Source: Georgenia sp. EYE_87
GTDB taxonomy: Bacteria > Actinomycetota > Actinomycetes > Actinomycetales > Actinomycetaceae
Assembly (NCBI RefSeq): GCF_023148685.1
Contig: NZ_JAHXNL010000003.1
Location: forward strand, 350,379-414,378
Direction: 5' to 3'
Length of the DNA: 64,000 nucleotides
Below are positions 1 through 11,304 of this stretch, in pieces (position 1 is the first letter of the stretch; the number at the start of each line of letters is the position of its first letter). The translations under genes and the position numbers were made by a program. The notes beneath the pieces were generated by a model that saw only the letters and a program-made list of their open reading frames with translations, was not told the DNA's origin and did not search any database.

Positions 1-47
1 CCTCGGGTGGCTGGGTCACTGGTGTCCTTCTCGTCCTCGTCGGTCAC
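1..47 (-). CDS. gyrA: DNA gyrase subunit A, N-terminal fragment (cut by window edge)
   Basis: Only the first few codons are inside the window. Reading leftward after gyrB, a GTG at 47 opens a frame beginning V-T-D-E-D-E-K that runs off the edge. A second GTG at 19, in another frame, has a better ribosome site (AGAAGGA five bases before it), so the start and frame are uncertain. The identity rests on position: gyrA usually follows gyrB directly in actinobacterial origin regions. No GyrA domain is visible. Confidence 0.45.
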   Translation of the reverse strand, partial: MTDEDEKDTSDPATR

Positions 48-84
48 GTCCGGGCGGCGGGGCGCCCGGGTCAGGCTGTGGTGG

Positions 85-2190
85 CTAGATGTCCAGGAAG
101 CGCACGTCGTGCGCGTTGCGCTGGATGAAGCCGCGGCGCGACTCGACGTCCTCACCCATGAGGATGGAGAACATCTCGTCGGCGGCGGCCGCGTCGTCGA
201 TGGTGACCTGGCGCAGCGTCCGTGTGTCCGGGTTCATCGTGGTCTCCCACAGCTCCTGGTCGTTCATCTCGCCCAGGCCCTTGTAGCGCTGGATGCCGCT
301 CTCCTTGGGCAGGCGCTTGCCGGCGCGCGCACCCTCCGCCAGGAACGCGTCCTTCTCCTTGTCGGTGTACACGTACTGGTGCGGCGCGTTGGACCACTTC
401 AGCCGGTACAGCGGCGGCTGCGCCAGGTAGACGTGGCCGTTCTCCACCAGCGGGCGCATGTACCGGAACAGCAGCGTCAGCAGCAGCGTGGTGATGTGCT
501 GGCCGTCGACGTCGGCGTCGGCCATGAGCACGATCTTCCAGTAGCGCAGCTTGTCGACGTCGAAGTCCTCGCCGATGCCGGTGCCGAAGGCGGTGATCAG
601 GGCCTGGATCTCCTGGTTGCCCAGGGCCCGGTCGAGGCGGGCCTTCTCCACGTTGAGGATCTTCCCGCGCAGCGGGAGGATCGCCTGCGTCTCGGGGTCG
701 CGGCCCTGCACGGCGGAGCCGCCGGCCGAGTCTCCCTCGACGATGAAGATCTCCGAGACCCTCGGGTCCCGGCTGGAGCAGTCCTTGAGCTTGCCGGGCA
801 TCGAGTTGGACTCGAGCAGGCCCTTGCGGCGGGTCGCCTCGCGGGCCTTGCGGGCCGCCAGGCGGGCGGCCGCCGCCTGCTGGGACTTGCGGAAGATGTC
901 CTTCGCCTCGTTCGGGTGGCTGTCGAGCCAGTCGCCGAGGTGGGAGTAGAGCTGGGTCTGGACGAAGGTGCGGGCCTCGGTGTTGCCGAGCTTGGTCTTC
1001 GTCTGGCCCTCGAACTGCGGCTCGCCGAGCTTGACGGAGACGACGGCGGTCAGGCCCTCGCGGATGTCGTCGCCCGTGAGGTTCTCGTCCTTCTCCTTGA
1101 GCATCCCCTTGTCGCGGGCGTACTTGTTCATCAGCGAGGTCAGCGCCGCGCGGAAGCCCTCCTCGTGGGTGCCGCCCTCGGTGGTGTTGATGGTGTTGGC
1201 GTAGGTGTGCACGGCCTCGGAGTACCCGGAGGTCCACTGCATCGCGATCTCCACGGAGATGCGCCGCTCGCGGTCCTCCGCCTCCAGGGAGATGACGTCG
1301 GGGTGGACCAGCTCGACCTTCTTCGTCGAGTTGAGGTGCTTGACGTAGTCGCGCAGCCCGCCCTCGTACATGTACGAGACCTCGCGGTGCCCGGTGCGGG
1401 CGTCGTCGCCGGGGCCGGCGGCGTCGCCCGTGATCTCGTCGCCCTCGTCGGTGACGCCGGAGCGCTCGTCGGTCAGCGTGATGCGCAGGCCCTTGTTCAG
1501 GAAGGCCATCTGCTGGAAGCGGGCGCGGAGCGTCTCGAAGCTGTAGTCGGTGGTCTCGAAGATGTCACCGTTGGCCCAGAAGGTGACGGCCGTGCCGGTC
1601 TCCTCGGTGGGGTCGCCCTTGGCGAGCGGGCCGGTGGGGACGCCGTCGACGAAGCCCATCCGCCAGGTGAAGCCCTGCCGCCGGACCTCGACCTGGAGCC
1701 GGTGGGACAGGGCGTTGACCACGGAGACGCCCACGCCGTGCAGACCGCCGGAGACGGCGTACCCGCCGCCGCCGAACTTGCCGCCGGCGTGCAGGATGGT
1801 GAGGACCACCTCGACCGCCGGCTTGCCCTCGGACTCGACGATGTCGACCGGGATGCCGCGGCCGTTGTCGACCACCTTCACCCCGCCGTCGGCGAGGAGG
1901 GTGACCTCGATGTGGTCGCAGTAGCCGGCCAGCGCCTCGTCTACCGAGTTGTCCACGACCTCGTAGACGAGGTGGTGCAGGCCGCGCTCGCCGGTGGAGC
2001 CGATGTACATGCCGGGCCGCTTGCGCACCGCCTCGAGCCCCTCGAGGACGGTGATGTTGCTGGCGCCGTACTCCTGGGTCACCGGCACGGTGCCGGCGTT
2101 GTGCAGTGCCGATGCCTCGGGTGCCGCCGGTGCCTCGGGCACGCTCTCGGTCACGTCGTTCTCGGCAGCGTCAGCACGGTGGTCAGCCAC
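85..2190 (-). CDS. gyrB: DNA gyrase subunit B
   Basis: ATPase subunit of the type II topoisomerase that introduces negative supercoils, acting with GyrA. About 701 residues. The GHKL ATPase domain comes first ([34 protein letters not shown]), then the transducer, then a TOPRIM domain with EGDSAGGSA near residue 483 and the metal-binding DADVDG near 555. The C-terminal [10 protein letters not shown] near 633 is typical of GyrB, and the protein ends [11 protein letters not shown]. The frame is open further upstream, but GTG at 2190 is chosen because GAGGAGA lies ten bases before it. It closes the leftward dnaN-gnd-recF-dciA-gyrB series and leads into gyrA. Confidence 0.97.
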   Translation of the reverse strand: MADHRADAAENDVTESVPEAPAAPEASALHNAGTVPVTQEYGASNITVLEGLEAVRKRPGMYIGSTGERGLHHLVYEVVDNSVDEALAGYCDHIEVTLLADGGVKVVDNGRGIPVDIVESEGKPAVEVVLTILHAGGKFGGGGYAVSGGLHGVGVSVVNALSHRLQVEVRRQGFTWRMGFVDGVPTGPLAKGDPTEETGTAVTFWANGDIFETTDYSFETLRARFQQMAFLNKGLRITLTDERSGVTDEGDEITGDAAGPGDDARTGHREVSYMYEGGLRDYVKHLNSTKKVELVHPDVISLEAEDRERRISVEIAMQWTSGYSEAVHTYANTINTTEGGTHEEGFRAALTSLMNKYARDKGMLKEKDENLTGDDIREGLTAVVSVKLGEPQFEGQTKTKLGNTEARTFVQTQLYSHLGDWLDSHPNEAKDIFRKSQQAAAARLAARKAREATRRKGLLESNSMPGKLKDCSSRDPRVSEIFIVEGDSAGGSAVQGRDPETQAILPLRGKILNVEKARLDRALGNQEIQALITAFGTGIGEDFDVDKLRYWKIVLMADADVDGQHITTLLLTLLFRYMRPLVENGHVYLAQPPLYRLKWSNAPHQYVYTDKEKDAFLAEGARAGKRLPKESGIQRYKGLGEMNDQELWETTMNPDTRTLRQVTIDDAAAADEMFSILMGEDVESRRGFIQRNAHDVRFLDI

Positions 2191-2388
2191 GGTCGTAGGC
2201 TCTCCTCGTCTCGCGGGCAGCGCACCGTCGCCACCTGGCCGTGAGGCCGGGCGCGGGGCCACCGCTTGATCCCCTGGGCGTGGTTCCGCGCCGCACGGGT
2301 GGGTCGGTCGATTCTACAGCGAGCGGGCCGAAAACCGCGAATATCCACAGGGTCTGTCCACAGGTGGAAAGGCGGACGGGCGGGGTCG
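2191..2388. promoter_or_regulatory. gyrB upstream region with two DnaA-box-like sites
   Basis: This 198-base gap between dciA and gyrB holds two near-consensus DnaA boxes, ATATCCACA at 2341-2349 and CTGTCCACA at 2354-2362, each one mismatch from TTRTCCACA. A TAGAAT-like -10 element on the minus strand lies near 2315, between these boxes and gyrB. This suggests that gyrB has its own promoter and that DnaA may influence it; the regulatory role is inferred. Confidence 0.45.
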
Positions 2389-3000
2389 TCAGCCGTAGGT
2401 GTCGCGCGGGCCGCGCCCAGGCACCGAACGGCGGCCGCGCTTCCAGCTGGGACCGCCCGGGCCGAGCACCGTGATGGACGTGACCGTGCCCTCACCGACC
2501 TCCTCCGCGAGGCGCCGTTCCAGCTGCGGGAGCAGCAGCCGCACCTGTGTGGCCCAGGCGGTCGAGGTGGTGCGGAGGACCAGTGCGCCCTCCTCGAAGG
2601 TCTCCACCTGGCAGTGGTCCGCCAGCTGGTCCCCGACCACCTCGCGCCACCGGCCGACCACGCCGCCCACGCTCAACGGGGTGCTCCACCCGCGCTGCGC
2701 GAGCATCCGGGCGGCGATCCCCGCCAGCGGCTGGGGGTCGCGCCGCGAGGGCCCGGGGCCGCTGATGCCGTAGCCGAGGCCCGGGCCGGGGCGCCACGCG
2801 CCGGGGGCCGGGGCGCCGTCGACGTCCTCGACGGTGGGCTCCGCCGTCGTCCCGCGGCGACGGCGGGGGGCGGGGGCGCGGTAGTGCCCCTTGGCGCGGG
2901 CGGCCTCGCGGGCGCGGTCGAGGGCCAGGCGGGCGACGGCGTCCTGGTCGCCGGTCTCCGCCGGCTCCGTGGGTCCGGTGGGTCGGGTGGGCTCAGGCAC
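2389..3000 (-). CDS. dciA: DciA-like DUF721 protein (helicase loader/operator family)
   Basis: Protein of about 203 residues. The first ~85 are Pro/Arg/Gly-rich and probably disordered. The DUF721/DciA core follows at about 90-190: a tryptophan-containing [16 protein letters not shown] segment, then [17 protein letters not shown] and a LPQLERRL helix. DciA proteins are the ancestral bacterial partners that help load the DnaB helicase, and the actinobacterial copy sits beside recF and gyrB as here. The GTG start at 3000 overlaps the recF stop by eight bases, so the two are translationally coupled. The family call rests on motif and position; the loader function is known from other members. Confidence 0.85.
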   Translation of the reverse strand: MPEPTRPTGPTEPAETGDQDAVARLALDRAREAARAKGHYRAPAPRRRRGTTAEPTVEDVDGAPAPGAWRPGPGLGYGISGPGPSRRDPQPLAGIAARMLAQRGWSTPLSVGGVVGRWREVVGDQLADHCQVETFEEGALVLRTTSTAWATQVRLLLPQLERRLAEEVGEGTVTSITVLGPGGPSWKRGRRSVPGRGPRDTYG

Positions 3001-4222
3001 GGGTGACCTCCCCGCCGTGGACGTCGAACCGGGCCCCGTCGAGCGCGGCCGGGACGTCCTCCGGCACGGCGGCCGTGATGAGCACCTGCTGCGCGTGCGC
3101 GACCATGCCGGCGAGCCGCTCCCGCCGGCGGGAGTCGAGCTCGGCGAAGACGTCGTCGAGGATCAGGACGGGCTCGCCGTCGCGGCCCCACGGCGACGCC
3201 TCGTCCTCCCGGAGCACCTCGTAGGAGGCGAGCCGGAGCGCCAGGGCGAACGACCAGGACTCGCCGTGGCTGGCGTACCCCTTGGCGGGCAGGGTGCCGA
3301 GCGAGAGGACGAGGTCGTCGCGGTGCGGCCCCACCAGGCAGACCCCGCGCTCGATCTCGCGCTCGCGGAGGCGGCCCATCGCGTCGATCATCCGCTGCGA
3401 GACGGCCTCGGTGTCGAGCAGCGCCTCCTCGCGGGTCTCCACGGCGCCGCGGGCGGCGTCACCGGCGGGTCCGCCGTCGGCGAGCTCGGCGGCGTCGAGC
3501 TCGGGAACCTCGTCGACGACGTCGATGCTGGCCCGGTAGTCGATGCGCGCGGTCCCCTGGCCGGCGCTGACCTGCTCGTAGGCCGTGGCCACGTGCGGGC
3601 GCAGCTTCCTGATGAGCTGGGCGCGGGCCGTGACGAGCTGGGCGCCCGCCCGCGCGAGCTGGCCGTCCCACACGTCCAGGGTGCTCAGGTCGACGCGGCC
3701 GCCACGGCGGCGCGCGGCCCCGGCCGACTTCAGCAGGGCCCCGCGCTGGCGCAGCACCTTGTCGTACTCCGACCGCACGCCGGACAGCCGGGGGGTGATC
3801 AGCACCGTGAGCTCGTCGAGGAACCGCCGGCGGTGGCCGGGGTCGCCCTTCACGAGCTCGAGGTCCTCGGGGGCGAACACCACGGTGCGGACCACGCCGA
3901 GCACGTCGCGGGTGCGGGCGGGGGCTCGGTTGAGCCGCGCCCGGTTCGCCTTGCCGGCCACGATCTCGAGCTCGACCAGGGTGGGCCGGTCGCCGTGGAC
4001 GATCTTGGCGCGCACCACCGCCCCGCCGGTGCCCTGGCGGACGAGGGCGGCGTCGGCGGCCACGCGGTGGCTGGAGAAGGTGGACAGGTAGGCCACCGAC
4101 TCCACGAGGTTCGTCTTGCCCTGGCCGTTCTGGCCGACGAAGGCCGTCACCCCGGGCTCGAACGCCAGGACCACCTCGCGGTAGGACCGGAAGTCGTTCA
4201 GGGCGAGGTCCGAGACGTACAT
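2993..4222 (-). CDS. recF: DNA replication and repair protein RecF
   Basis: SMC-like ATPase that binds gapped DNA and helps RecOR load RecA. It has 409 residues, somewhat longer than the roughly 360-385 usual. Walker A is GQNGQGKTN at about residues 34-42, a signature-like [13 protein letters not shown] segment follows, and Walker [12 protein letters not shown] lies near 352. The start [14 protein letters not shown] is typical, and ATG at 4222 has GGAAGGAG upstream. A Gly/Ala/Asp-rich insert around [20 protein letters not shown] accounts for part of the extra length. It lies between gnd and dciA, overlapping dciA by eight bases. Confidence 0.96.
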   Translation of the reverse strand: MYVSDLALNDFRSYREVVLAFEPGVTAFVGQNGQGKTNLVESVAYLSTFSSHRVAADAALVRQGTGGAVVRAKIVHGDRPTLVELEIVAGKANRARLNRAPARTRDVLGVVRTVVFAPEDLELVKGDPGHRRRFLDELTVLITPRLSGVRSEYDKVLRQRGALLKSAGAARRRGGRVDLSTLDVWDGQLARAGAQLVTARAQLIRKLRPHVATAYEQVSAGQGTARIDYRASIDVVDEVPELDAAELADGGPAGDAARGAVETREEALLDTEAVSQRMIDAMGRLREREIERGVCLVGPHRDDLVLSLGTLPAKGYASHGESWSFALALRLASYEVLREDEASPWGRDGEPVLILDDVFAELDSRRRERLAGMVAHAQQVLITAAVPEDVPAALDGARFDVHGGEVTRA

Positions 4223-4254
4223 CCCCGCCCTGCTCCTTCCATTCCTGGTGGTGT

Positions 4255-5220
<966 letters not shown>

Positions 5221-5309
5221 CTTGGTTCCCTCCGGTTTGCCGTCTCGCTCGTGCGCATGCCCGCGGTGCGGGCCGTGCGCCGTCCCCGGCCAGTGTGGCC
5301 CGGGAGGGC

Positions 5310-6440
5310 TCAGCCGGCGAACCGGATCGGCATCAGCAGGTAGCGGAACCCCGGGTCGTCGTCGCCCTCCAGCGAGCCCTGACCGGTCATGACGGCCGGC
5401 TTGGACGGGTGGGTGAACGACATCCGCACGAACGGGGTGGTGAGGGCGCCGAGGCCGTCGAGGAGGTAGTGCGGGTTGAACGCCGTGGTGATCGGCTCGC
5501 CCGTGAGCGTCGCCTCGAGCGCCTCGGAGGCCTGGGCGTCGTCGCCCTGGCCGGCCTCGAGCACCACCTGGCCCTCGCTGAAGGTCAGGCGGATCGGGGT
5601 GTTGCGCTCGGCGACGAGGCTGACGCGGCGGGCCGCCTCGACGAGGACGTGCGTGTTGACGACGGCGTGGGTGGTGGTGGTCTCGGGGAACAGCCGCCGC
5701 ACGGGCGGGTAGTCCCCCTCGACCAGGAGCGACGTGGTGCGGCGGCCGCCCGCCTCGAAGCCGACCAGCGCGGCCGGCCCCTCGGTCGACAGCGCGACGT
5801 CGACCGAGCCGGCGCTCGTCAGCGACTTGGCGACGTCGGAGAGCGTGCGGGCCCGGACCAGGGCGAAGGAGCTGATGGACGGCGAGGCCGGGTGCCAGGT
5901 GAGCTCGCGCATGGCGAGGCGGTACCGGTCGGTGGCGAGGAGGGTGATCTTCTCGCCCTCGATCTCCATGCGGACGCCGGTCAGCAGCGGCAGCGTCTCG
6001 TCGCGGCTGGCCGCAATGGTCACCTGCGCGACCGCCTCGGTGAGGACGCCGGCCTCGACGCTGCCGCTGACGTCGGGCATCGCCGGCAGCGCCGGGTAGT
6101 CGTCCACCGGCATCGTCAGCAGCGTGAAACGGGAGGCGCCGCAGGTCAGGACGACCTTGGAGCCGTCCAGCGCGACGTCGACCGGCTTGGCGGGCAGGGC
6201 TTTGCAGATGTCTGCGAGGAGCCGGCCGGAGACCAGGACGACACCGGCGGACTCGACGTCCGCGGCAACCTCGGAGCGGGCGGAGACCTCGTAGTCGAAG
6301 CTCGAGAGGGTCAGCGTCCCGTCGGCGTCCGCCTCGAGCCGCACTCCGGCGAGGACGGGGACAGGGGGTCGTGCTGGGAGGGAACGTGCCGTCCAGGTGA
6401 CAGCCTCGGTCAGGACGTCACGCTCGACCCGGAACTTCAC
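5310..6440 (-). CDS. dnaN: DNA polymerase III beta sliding clamp
   Basis: Ring-shaped processivity clamp that tethers the replicase to DNA. About 376 residues, the usual length, with three repeated clamp folds. Recognisable segments are VLTEAVTWTARSLPARPPVPVLAG at the start, the central TDRYRLAMREL, and the C-terminal FRYLLMPIRFAG. The frame extends upstream, but GTG at 6440 is preferred: it begins V-K-F-R-V-E and has GAGAAGG nine bases before it. The oriC region lies immediately upstream. Confidence 0.97.
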   Translation of the reverse strand: MKFRVERDVLTEAVTWTARSLPARPPVPVLAGVRLEADADGTLTLSSFDYEVSARSEVAADVESAGVVLVSGRLLADICKALPAKPVDVALDGSKVVLTCGASRFTLLTMPVDDYPALPAMPDVSGSVEAGVLTEAVAQVTIAASRDETLPLLTGVRMEIEGEKITLLATDRYRLAMRELTWHPASPSISSFALVRARTLSDVAKSLTSAGSVDVALSTEGPAALVGFEAGGRRTTSLLVEGDYPPVRRLFPETTTTHAVVNTHVLVEAARRVSLVAERNTPIRLTFSEGQVVLEAGQGDDAQASEALEATLTGEPITTAFNPHYLLDGLGALTTPFVRMSFTHPSKPAVMTGQGSLEGDDDPGFRYLLMPIRFAG

Positions 6441-6540
6441 GATGGATGACCTTCTCTCGATGAATCGCCGGAGGGTGCACGCGGCGCAGGCCAACCTTAC
6501 GCGAGGAGTTCAAGGCCTCGGTAGCCGAATGACAAACCTG

Positions 6541-6860
6541 TGACACGAGATTGGGAACAGGTCGGTCCGGAGCCTCGTCGGTCGTCCACATCATTCCCCT
6601 CATATAGGTGTCTTCATCGTCGTAGCCCGTGTGGAAACTGTGGAGAACCGTCGTCGTCGCAGGTCACGGCGTCCCCGGCGATGTGGGCGGCGCGGTGGTC
6701 CGTGCTGTGCACGAAGCCCTGCGGCGGTGGATCTGTCATTCGTCCCCACGCGCCGTCCACCGAACTGCTGTCGTTCGTCCACGGCAACGTTTCCGGTTGT
6801 CCACCGCTGTCCACAGGTTTGTGCACAGCTGTGAATCTTCACTACATGGTCATCCGGGTC
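6541..6860. other. Predicted chromosomal origin oriC (DnaA-box cluster)
   Basis: The gap between dnaN and dnaA (6441-7176) has no convincing gene and carries a cluster of DnaA-box-like 9-mers on both strands: TCGTCCACA 6582-6590, TGTGGAAAC 6630-6638, TGTGGAGAA 6639-6647, TCGTCCACG 6775-6783, TTGTCCACC 6797-6805, CTGTCCACA 6807-6815 and TTGTGCACA 6819-6827. The consensus is TTRTCCACA. Two of the sites face the opposite way from the rest. dnaA-oriC-dnaN is the standard actinobacterial arrangement. The precise unwinding site cannot be placed; the patch near 6595-6620 is less GC-rich than its surroundings. Confidence 0.85.
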
Positions 6861-7176
6861 GGTGACAACCCCCTCGGGCAGGGGACTGACGTCACGGAAA
6901 GAACCTGCCCCGCGAGAGAGGGGGGCGACCGTGCAGACCCGCGTTGCCGGCGCGCGGCCGGCCGGGAACCGGCGGAGAGGCGCGGCACGGTCGGCGCCGC
7001 ACCGCGGGCGTGCCCGGGTGAGGGGCGAGGCGCACGGCGTCTCGGCGGCGTGAGGTGAAGTGTCGTGACCGTGCGGGTGCCGCGGGTCAGGGCGCCGCGG
7101 CGTCCCGGTGCTCCAGATCAGGCGGCCGCGGCCTCGGCCCGGCCCGGGGCGTAGCGCCTGCACTCGAGGCCGGGGG
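6861..7176. other. Gene-free stretch between oriC cluster and dnaA 3' end
   Basis: About 316 bases without a supportable gene. Short open frames on both strands here are Arg/Ala/Gly-rich GC artefacts with no family motif. I see no further good DnaA box and no clear terminator for dnaA. Confidence 0.5.
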
Positions 7177-8676
7177 TCAGGCGCCGCGGGCCTTCTGCTT
7201 GATGCGGTTCGTCAGCTCCGTCACCTGGTTGAAGGTCGAGCGCTTCTCGGCCATCTGCTCGCGGATCTTGCGGTTGGCGTGCATCACGGTGGTGTGGTCG
7301 CGGCCGCCGAACAGCTGGCCGATCTTCGGCAGCGAGAGATCCGTGAGCTCGCGGCACAGGTACATGGCGATCTGACGGGCGTTGACGAGCACCCGGGAGC
7401 GGTCCGCCGAGCAGAGCGCCTCGATGGAGACCGAGAAATAGTTTGCGGTCTGGCTCATGATGAGCGCCGGCGTGATGTCCTCGCCCTCGGGGTCGGTGAT
7501 GAGGTCCTTGAGGACCATCTCCGCCAGCGACAGCTCGACCGGCTGGCGATTGAGGTTCGCGAACGCCGTCACACGGATGAGGGCACCCTCGAGCTCTCGG
7601 ATGTTCGTGGAGATTCGCGAGGCGATGTACGAGAGCACCTCGTCGGAGGCCTGGAGGTTCTCGTTGACGGCCTTCTTCCGCAGGATCGCGATGCGGGTCT
7701 CCAGGTCCGGCGGCTGGACGTCGGTCAGCAGACCCCACTCGAACCGCGAGCGGAGGCGGTCCTCGAAACCGTTGAGCTGCTTGGGCGGCAGGTCGGAGGT
7801 GATCACGACCTGCTTGTTGTCGTTGTGGAGCGAGTTGAAGGTGTGGAAGAACTCCTCGACCGTCTGTTCCTTGCCGCCCAGGAACTGGATGTCGTCGATG
7901 AGCAGGACGTCGACGTTGCGGTACCGGCGCTGGAAGTTCTCGGCCTTGTCGTCCCGGATGGAGTTGATGAAGTCGTTGGTGAACTCCTCAGAGTTCACGT
8001 ATCGCACGCGGATACCGGGGTAGAGGTTCCGGGCGTAGTGGCCGATGGCGTGGAGCAGGTGCGTCTTGCCCAGACCTGAGCCGCCGTAGATGAAGAGCGG
8101 GTTGTAGGCCTTGGCGGGCGCCTCGGCGACGGCGGTCGCAGCGGCGTGCGCGAACCGGTTCGACGCGCCGGTCACGAACGTCTCGAAGGTGTACTTCGGG
8201 TTCAGGCGCGAGGAGTCGACCGAGTGGTCGGCGGTGGAGGAGCCCCGGTCCGCGCTGTTTCGCTGGGGCACCGGGCGCTCGTCGACGGCCCGGCCGGGCG
8301 TGCGCGCCGAGGGCGCGCTCCGGTAGTCGTTCCCGGTCGCCGGGGTGAGAAAGTCCGAGCCGGCGGCCGGGGTGGCCGGGCTCTCCGGCGCCGACGCCGG
8401 AGCCGCAGCCTCGAGGGTCGGGTCGACCGTCACCGCGAAGCGGACGGGCGCGCCCACGACCTCGGCGAGCGCCTCGGTGATGGGGATGCGTGCCCGGGTC
8501 TCGAGGAAGTCCTTGGCGAAGTCGCTGGGCACCGCGAGGAGGATGGTCCCGTCGATGACGCCGAGCGGACGGGTCAGGCTGACGAACGCGAGCTGCCCCC
8601 GCCCGATCTCGCCCCGGGTGGTGAGAAGATCGACCGCGCGAGCCCAGCTCTCCGCGATCGGTTGGCTCTCGGGCAC
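7177..8676 (-). CDS. dnaA: Chromosomal replication initiator protein DnaA
   Basis: AAA+ initiator that binds DnaA boxes and melts oriC. About 499 residues. Domain I ([14 protein letters not shown]) is followed by a Pro/Ala-rich linker. Domain III has Walker [10 protein letters not shown] at about 197-205 and Walker [14 protein letters not shown] near 257. Domain IV carries the DnaA signature around [15 protein letters not shown] near 455. An open frame extends upstream, but GTG at 8676 (V-P-E-S-Q-P) is chosen for its AGGGGGAG ribosome site and family-like start. It points away from rpmH and towards oriC. Two DnaA boxes upstream suggest autoregulation. Confidence 0.98.
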   Translation of the reverse strand: MPESQPIAESWARAVDLLTTRGEIGRGQLAFVSLTRPLGVIDGTILLAVPSDFAKDFLETRARIPITEALAEVVGAPVRFAVTVDPTLEAAAPASAPESPATPAAGSDFLTPATGNDYRSAPSARTPGRAVDERPVPQRNSADRGSSTADHSVDSSRLNPKYTFETFVTGASNRFAHAAATAVAEAPAKAYNPLFIYGGSGLGKTHLLHAIGHYARNLYPGIRVRYVNSEEFTNDFINSIRDDKAENFQRRYRNVDVLLIDDIQFLGGKEQTVEEFFHTFNSLHNDNKQVVITSDLPPKQLNGFEDRLRSRFEWGLLTDVQPPDLETRIAILRKKAVNENLQASDEVLSYIASRISTNIRELEGALIRVTAFANLNRQPVELSLAEMVLKDLITDPEGEDITPALIMSQTANYFSVSIEALCSADRSRVLVNARQIAMYLCRELTDLSLPKIGQLFGGRDHTTVMHANRKIREQMAEKRSTFNQVTELTNRIKQKARGA

Positions 8677-9062
8677 TGCGCTCCCCCTGGGACGACGTGG
8701 GTGTGATGTGTGAGTGTCGCACGGACCGTGCGTCGTCCACACGTTTGTCCACAAGTGTGGGTAGAGCGACAGTTGTTCATCTCTGAGTCATGCGGCGCTT
8801 GCTTGCGGACGGGATGAGGCTAGTACTGCCGCTCATCGGACGAGGCCGGTCCACAGGCCTGTGTGTCTCGATCCACAGCCCGGGGCGGCCCGGTCCGGAT
8901 TGACCGGCGAAGTGGGCTCACGTACCGTGGGGAGGCCGTCTCGACGGATCTTCTGGTGTGCCCGCGAAGTGCGTGGCGGCCCGGGGGGCGTAGACGGGTC
9001 CGACCAGCACTGCCCGACCGTGGCGGGGCCTGACGAGTTACCGAGCGTTTTGGAGTAATGCC
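8677..9062. promoter_or_regulatory. dnaA/rpmH divergent promoter region with DnaA boxes
   Basis: A 386-base divergent gap. It holds TTGTCCACA at 8745-8753, a perfect DnaA box, and TCGTCCACA at 8733-8741, one mismatch away; both lie within 80 bases of the dnaA start. Two looser CCACAG motifs follow near 8840-8878, one within the palindrome ACAGGCCTGT. The rpmH ribosome site TGGAG is at 9051-9055. Promoter elements were not assigned with confidence. DnaA-controlled transcription of dnaA is the simple reading. Confidence 0.6.
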
Positions 9063-9200
9063 GTGAGCAAGCGCACTTTCCAGCCGAACAACCGGCGCCG
9101 GGCCAAGGTGCACGGGTTCCGCCTGCGGATGCGTACCCGCGCCGGTCGCGCCATTCTCGCCGCGCGCCGTCGCAAGGGGCGTTCCGAGCTCTCCGCCTGA
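9063..9200 (+). CDS. rpmH: 50S ribosomal protein L34
   Basis: Small basic ribosomal protein of 45 residues, typical of L34. It begins [10 protein letters not shown] and continues with the family pattern [20 protein letters not shown], then [12 protein letters not shown]. The start is GTG at 9063; an ATG at 9058 is followed at once by an in-frame stop. It is the first gene of the rightward rpmH-rnpA-yidD-yidC-jag-rsmG run, conserved next to dnaA in most bacteria. Confidence 0.97.
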   Translation: MSKRTFQPNNRRRAKVHGFRLRMRTRAGRAILAARRRKGRSELSA

Positions 9201-9207
9201 GCCGACG

Positions 9208-9612
9208 GTGCTGCCGGCCCGGCACCGCATGCGCCGGTCTGAGGACTTCTCCGACGCAGTTCGCCGGGGTGCCCGCAGCGGTGCTCGACGCCTGGTCGTC
9301 CACCTGCGGGCAGGGGCCCAGACAGACCACTGGCCGACGAGCGGCCGCGACGATCGCGCGGTCCTCGTCGGCTTCGTCGTGCCCAAGGCGGTCGGGAACG
9401 CGGTGCGCCGTAACGAGGTGAAGCGCCGGCTCCGAGCGCTGATGGCCCAGCGGCTCCAGCTTCTCGAGGCGGGCACGCGGATCGTCGTCCGAGCGCTCCC
9501 CCCGGCCGCCGGGGCGAGCAGCGCCGAGCTGGCGCACGACCTCGACCGGGCGCTGGCCGGAGCACGACGACGCGAGGACAGCCGGACCGGCGCCGCCCGG
9601 GGCACGTCATGA
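9208..9612 (+). CDS. rnpA: Ribonuclease P protein component
   Basis: Protein subunit of RNase P, which removes 5' leaders from tRNA precursors together with its catalytic RNA (not in this window). It has 134 residues. The start [20 protein letters not shown] and the RNR-type motif [18 protein letters not shown] are diagnostic. GTG at 9208 is seven bases after the rpmH stop. The final codons share ATGA with the yidD start at 9609, so translation is probably coupled. Confidence 0.95.
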   Translation: MLPARHRMRRSEDFSDAVRRGARSGARRLVVHLRAGAQTDHWPTSGRDDRAVLVGFVVPKAVGNAVRRNEVKRRLRALMAQRLQLLEAGTRIVVRALPPAAGASSAELAHDLDRALAGARRREDSRTGAARGTS

Positions 9613-10028
9613 CTGACGAGGGGTCCGAGCGGCGGGCCTCGTCGCCGTCGACCGGTGAGGACGTTCGTCCACGTAATCCGTTGACCTGGTTGCTCCTCGG
9701 GCTCGTGCGGGTCTACCAGGCGGTCGTCTCGCCGTGGTTGCCGCCCAGCTGCAAGTACTACCCGTCCTGCTCGGCGTACGCGGTGACGGCACTTCGGCGG
9801 CACGGCGCCCTCAAGGGGACCGCGCTGGCCGGCTGGCGTCTGCTGCGGTGCAACCCGTGGAGCCGCGGCGGCGTGGATCACGTTCCTCCGCGGGGACGGT
9901 GGTCGAACACCCCGGCCGAGGTAACGGACGCGGATGTGGGCCAGCAGAGTTCGGACGAGGGTGTGGAAACCCGTACCCTCGGTGCAGACACTCGGGGGGC
10001 GCGGACGATCGCGCCGCAGGATCGCTAG
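9609..10028 (+). CDS. yidD: Membrane protein insertion efficiency factor YidD
   Basis: Small membrane-associated protein that aids YidC/Sec insertion. It has 139 residues, longer than the usual 70-110. The YidD core is at about 25-95: [20 protein letters not shown], then [20 protein letters not shown] and [19 protein letters not shown], with the conserved cysteines present. The N-terminal ~22 residues and C-terminal ~45 residues are low-complexity tails. It overlaps the end of rnpA by four bases and precedes yidC by eleven. Confidence 0.93.
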   Translation: MTDEGSERRASSPSTGEDVRPRNPLTWLLLGLVRVYQAVVSPWLPPSCKYYPSCSAYAVTALRRHGALKGTALAGWRLLRCNPWSRGGVDHVPPRGRWSNTPAEVTDADVGQQSSDEGVETRTLGADTRGARTIAPQDR

Positions 10029-10039
10029 GAGCGCACAGC

Positions 10040-11227
10040 ATGGACTGGTTCGACACAATCCTGTACCCGATCATGGTCGCCGTCGCCTGGATCATGGTCA
10101 GGGTGCACGACCTGCTCGTGTGGCTCGGCATGTCCGCCGGCTCCGGCTGGGCGTGGGTGCTCTCGATCGTCGGACTGACGATCGTGATCCGGATCCTGAT
10201 CATCCCGCTGTTCTTCAAGCAGATCAAAGCAGCACGCGGCATGCAGCTCGTGCAGCCCGAGATGCAGAAGCTCCAGAAGAAGTACAAGGGCAAGACCGAC
10301 CCTGCATCGCGCCAGAAGATGCAGGAAGAGATGATGGCGCTGTACCGCGAGCACGGGACCAACCCGTTCGCGTCGTGCCTGCCGATCCTGCTGCAGATGC
10401 CGATCTTCTTCGCGCTCTTCCGGGTGCTGAACAGCCTGGGTCCGTTGTCCCAGGGAACCTATGCGGACGGGGACCGGGACTCCATCGGGCCCCTCACCCA
10501 GGAGCTGGCGCAGCAGGCGGAGCGCTCGACCCTGCTCGGCGCCCCGATCTCCGAGACGTTCCTGTCCTCGGATCTGACCACGGTCAAGATCGTCACGGTC
10601 CTGCTGATCATCCTGATGTCGGTGACGACGTTCCTCACCCAGCGCCAGCTGACGATGAAGAACATGCCGGCGTCGGCGCTCGACAACCCGATGGCCCGTC
10701 AGCAGAAGATGCTGATGTACATCCTGCCGCTGGTCTTCGCGTTCTCCGGGGTGAACTTCCCGATCGGTGTGCTCATCTACTGGTCGGTGTCGAACATGTG
10801 GTCGATGGGCCAGCAGTTCTACACGATCCGCAAGCAGCCCGCCCCGGGCTCGGAGGCCTACAAGGCGCGTCAGGAGCGTCTGGCGAAGAAGCGGGCTCGC
10901 AAGGGTCTCCCGCCCGAGGTCGAGGAGGACAAGCCGGTCACCGAGGTCGAGGAGCCGAAGGGGCAGCGTGTGCAGCCCAAGCGCAAGGACCGTGCCAAGA
11001 AGGTCCCGCCGCCCCTGACGCCCGCCCCGAGCGCTACCTCGTCGGCCGACCAGGCGGACCCCGGGGACGATGCCGAGCCGGACGAGGCGACGTCCGCCCC
11101 GGTCGGCAAGGACGGCCTCACCCCCGAGGAGCGCGCCCAGAAGCGTTACGACGAGCGTGCGGCACAGCGACGTGCCGCCGCAGCCAGGCGCAAGGCGCAG
11201 GCCAAGAACCAGGGCAAGAAGAAGTAG
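10040..11227 (+). CDS. yidC: Membrane protein insertase YidC (Oxa1 family)
   Basis: Inserts and folds membrane proteins with or without SecYEG. About 395 residues, in the actinobacterial form without a large periplasmic domain. N-terminal hydrophobic segments precede the core LTIVIRILIIPLFFKQIKA and the cytoplasmic hairpin QPEMQKLQKKYKGK, followed by FASCLPILLQMPIFFALFRVL and a late membrane segment ending IGVLIYWSVSNMWSMGQQF. A long Lys/Arg/Pro/Ala-rich C-terminal tail (about 280-395) ends in KNQGKKK and may contact ribosomes. ATG at 10040 follows TAGGAG. The open frame upstream overlaps yidD and is not used. Confidence 0.96.
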   Translation: MDWFDTILYPIMVAVAWIMVRVHDLLVWLGMSAGSGWAWVLSIVGLTIVIRILIIPLFFKQIKAARGMQLVQPEMQKLQKKYKGKTDPASRQKMQEEMMALYREHGTNPFASCLPILLQMPIFFALFRVLNSLGPLSQGTYADGDRDSIGPLTQELAQQAERSTLLGAPISETFLSSDLTTVKIVTVLLIILMSVTTFLTQRQLTMKNMPASALDNPMARQQKMLMYILPLVFAFSGVNFPIGVLIYWSVSNMWSMGQQFYTIRKQPAPGSEAYKARQERLAKKRARKGLPPEVEEDKPVTEVEEPKGQRVQPKRKDRAKKVPPPLTPAPSATSSADQADPGDDAEPDEATSAPVGKDGLTPEERAQKRYDERAAQRRAAAARRKAQAKNQGKKK

Positions 11228-11304
11228 CATCCGTGCCCCCGAGGGCGCGCACGATCCAGCAGGCTGCCGTCGAGGCGGCCCAGGGCTAGAGAAGAGGACA
11301 CCGC

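Noticed and set aside
7..2244. A 745-codon plus-strand frame opposite gyrB
   Set aside because: Mirror of the gyrB codons in GC-rich DNA; Val/Leu/Gly/Arg-rich with no family motif and no ribosome site.
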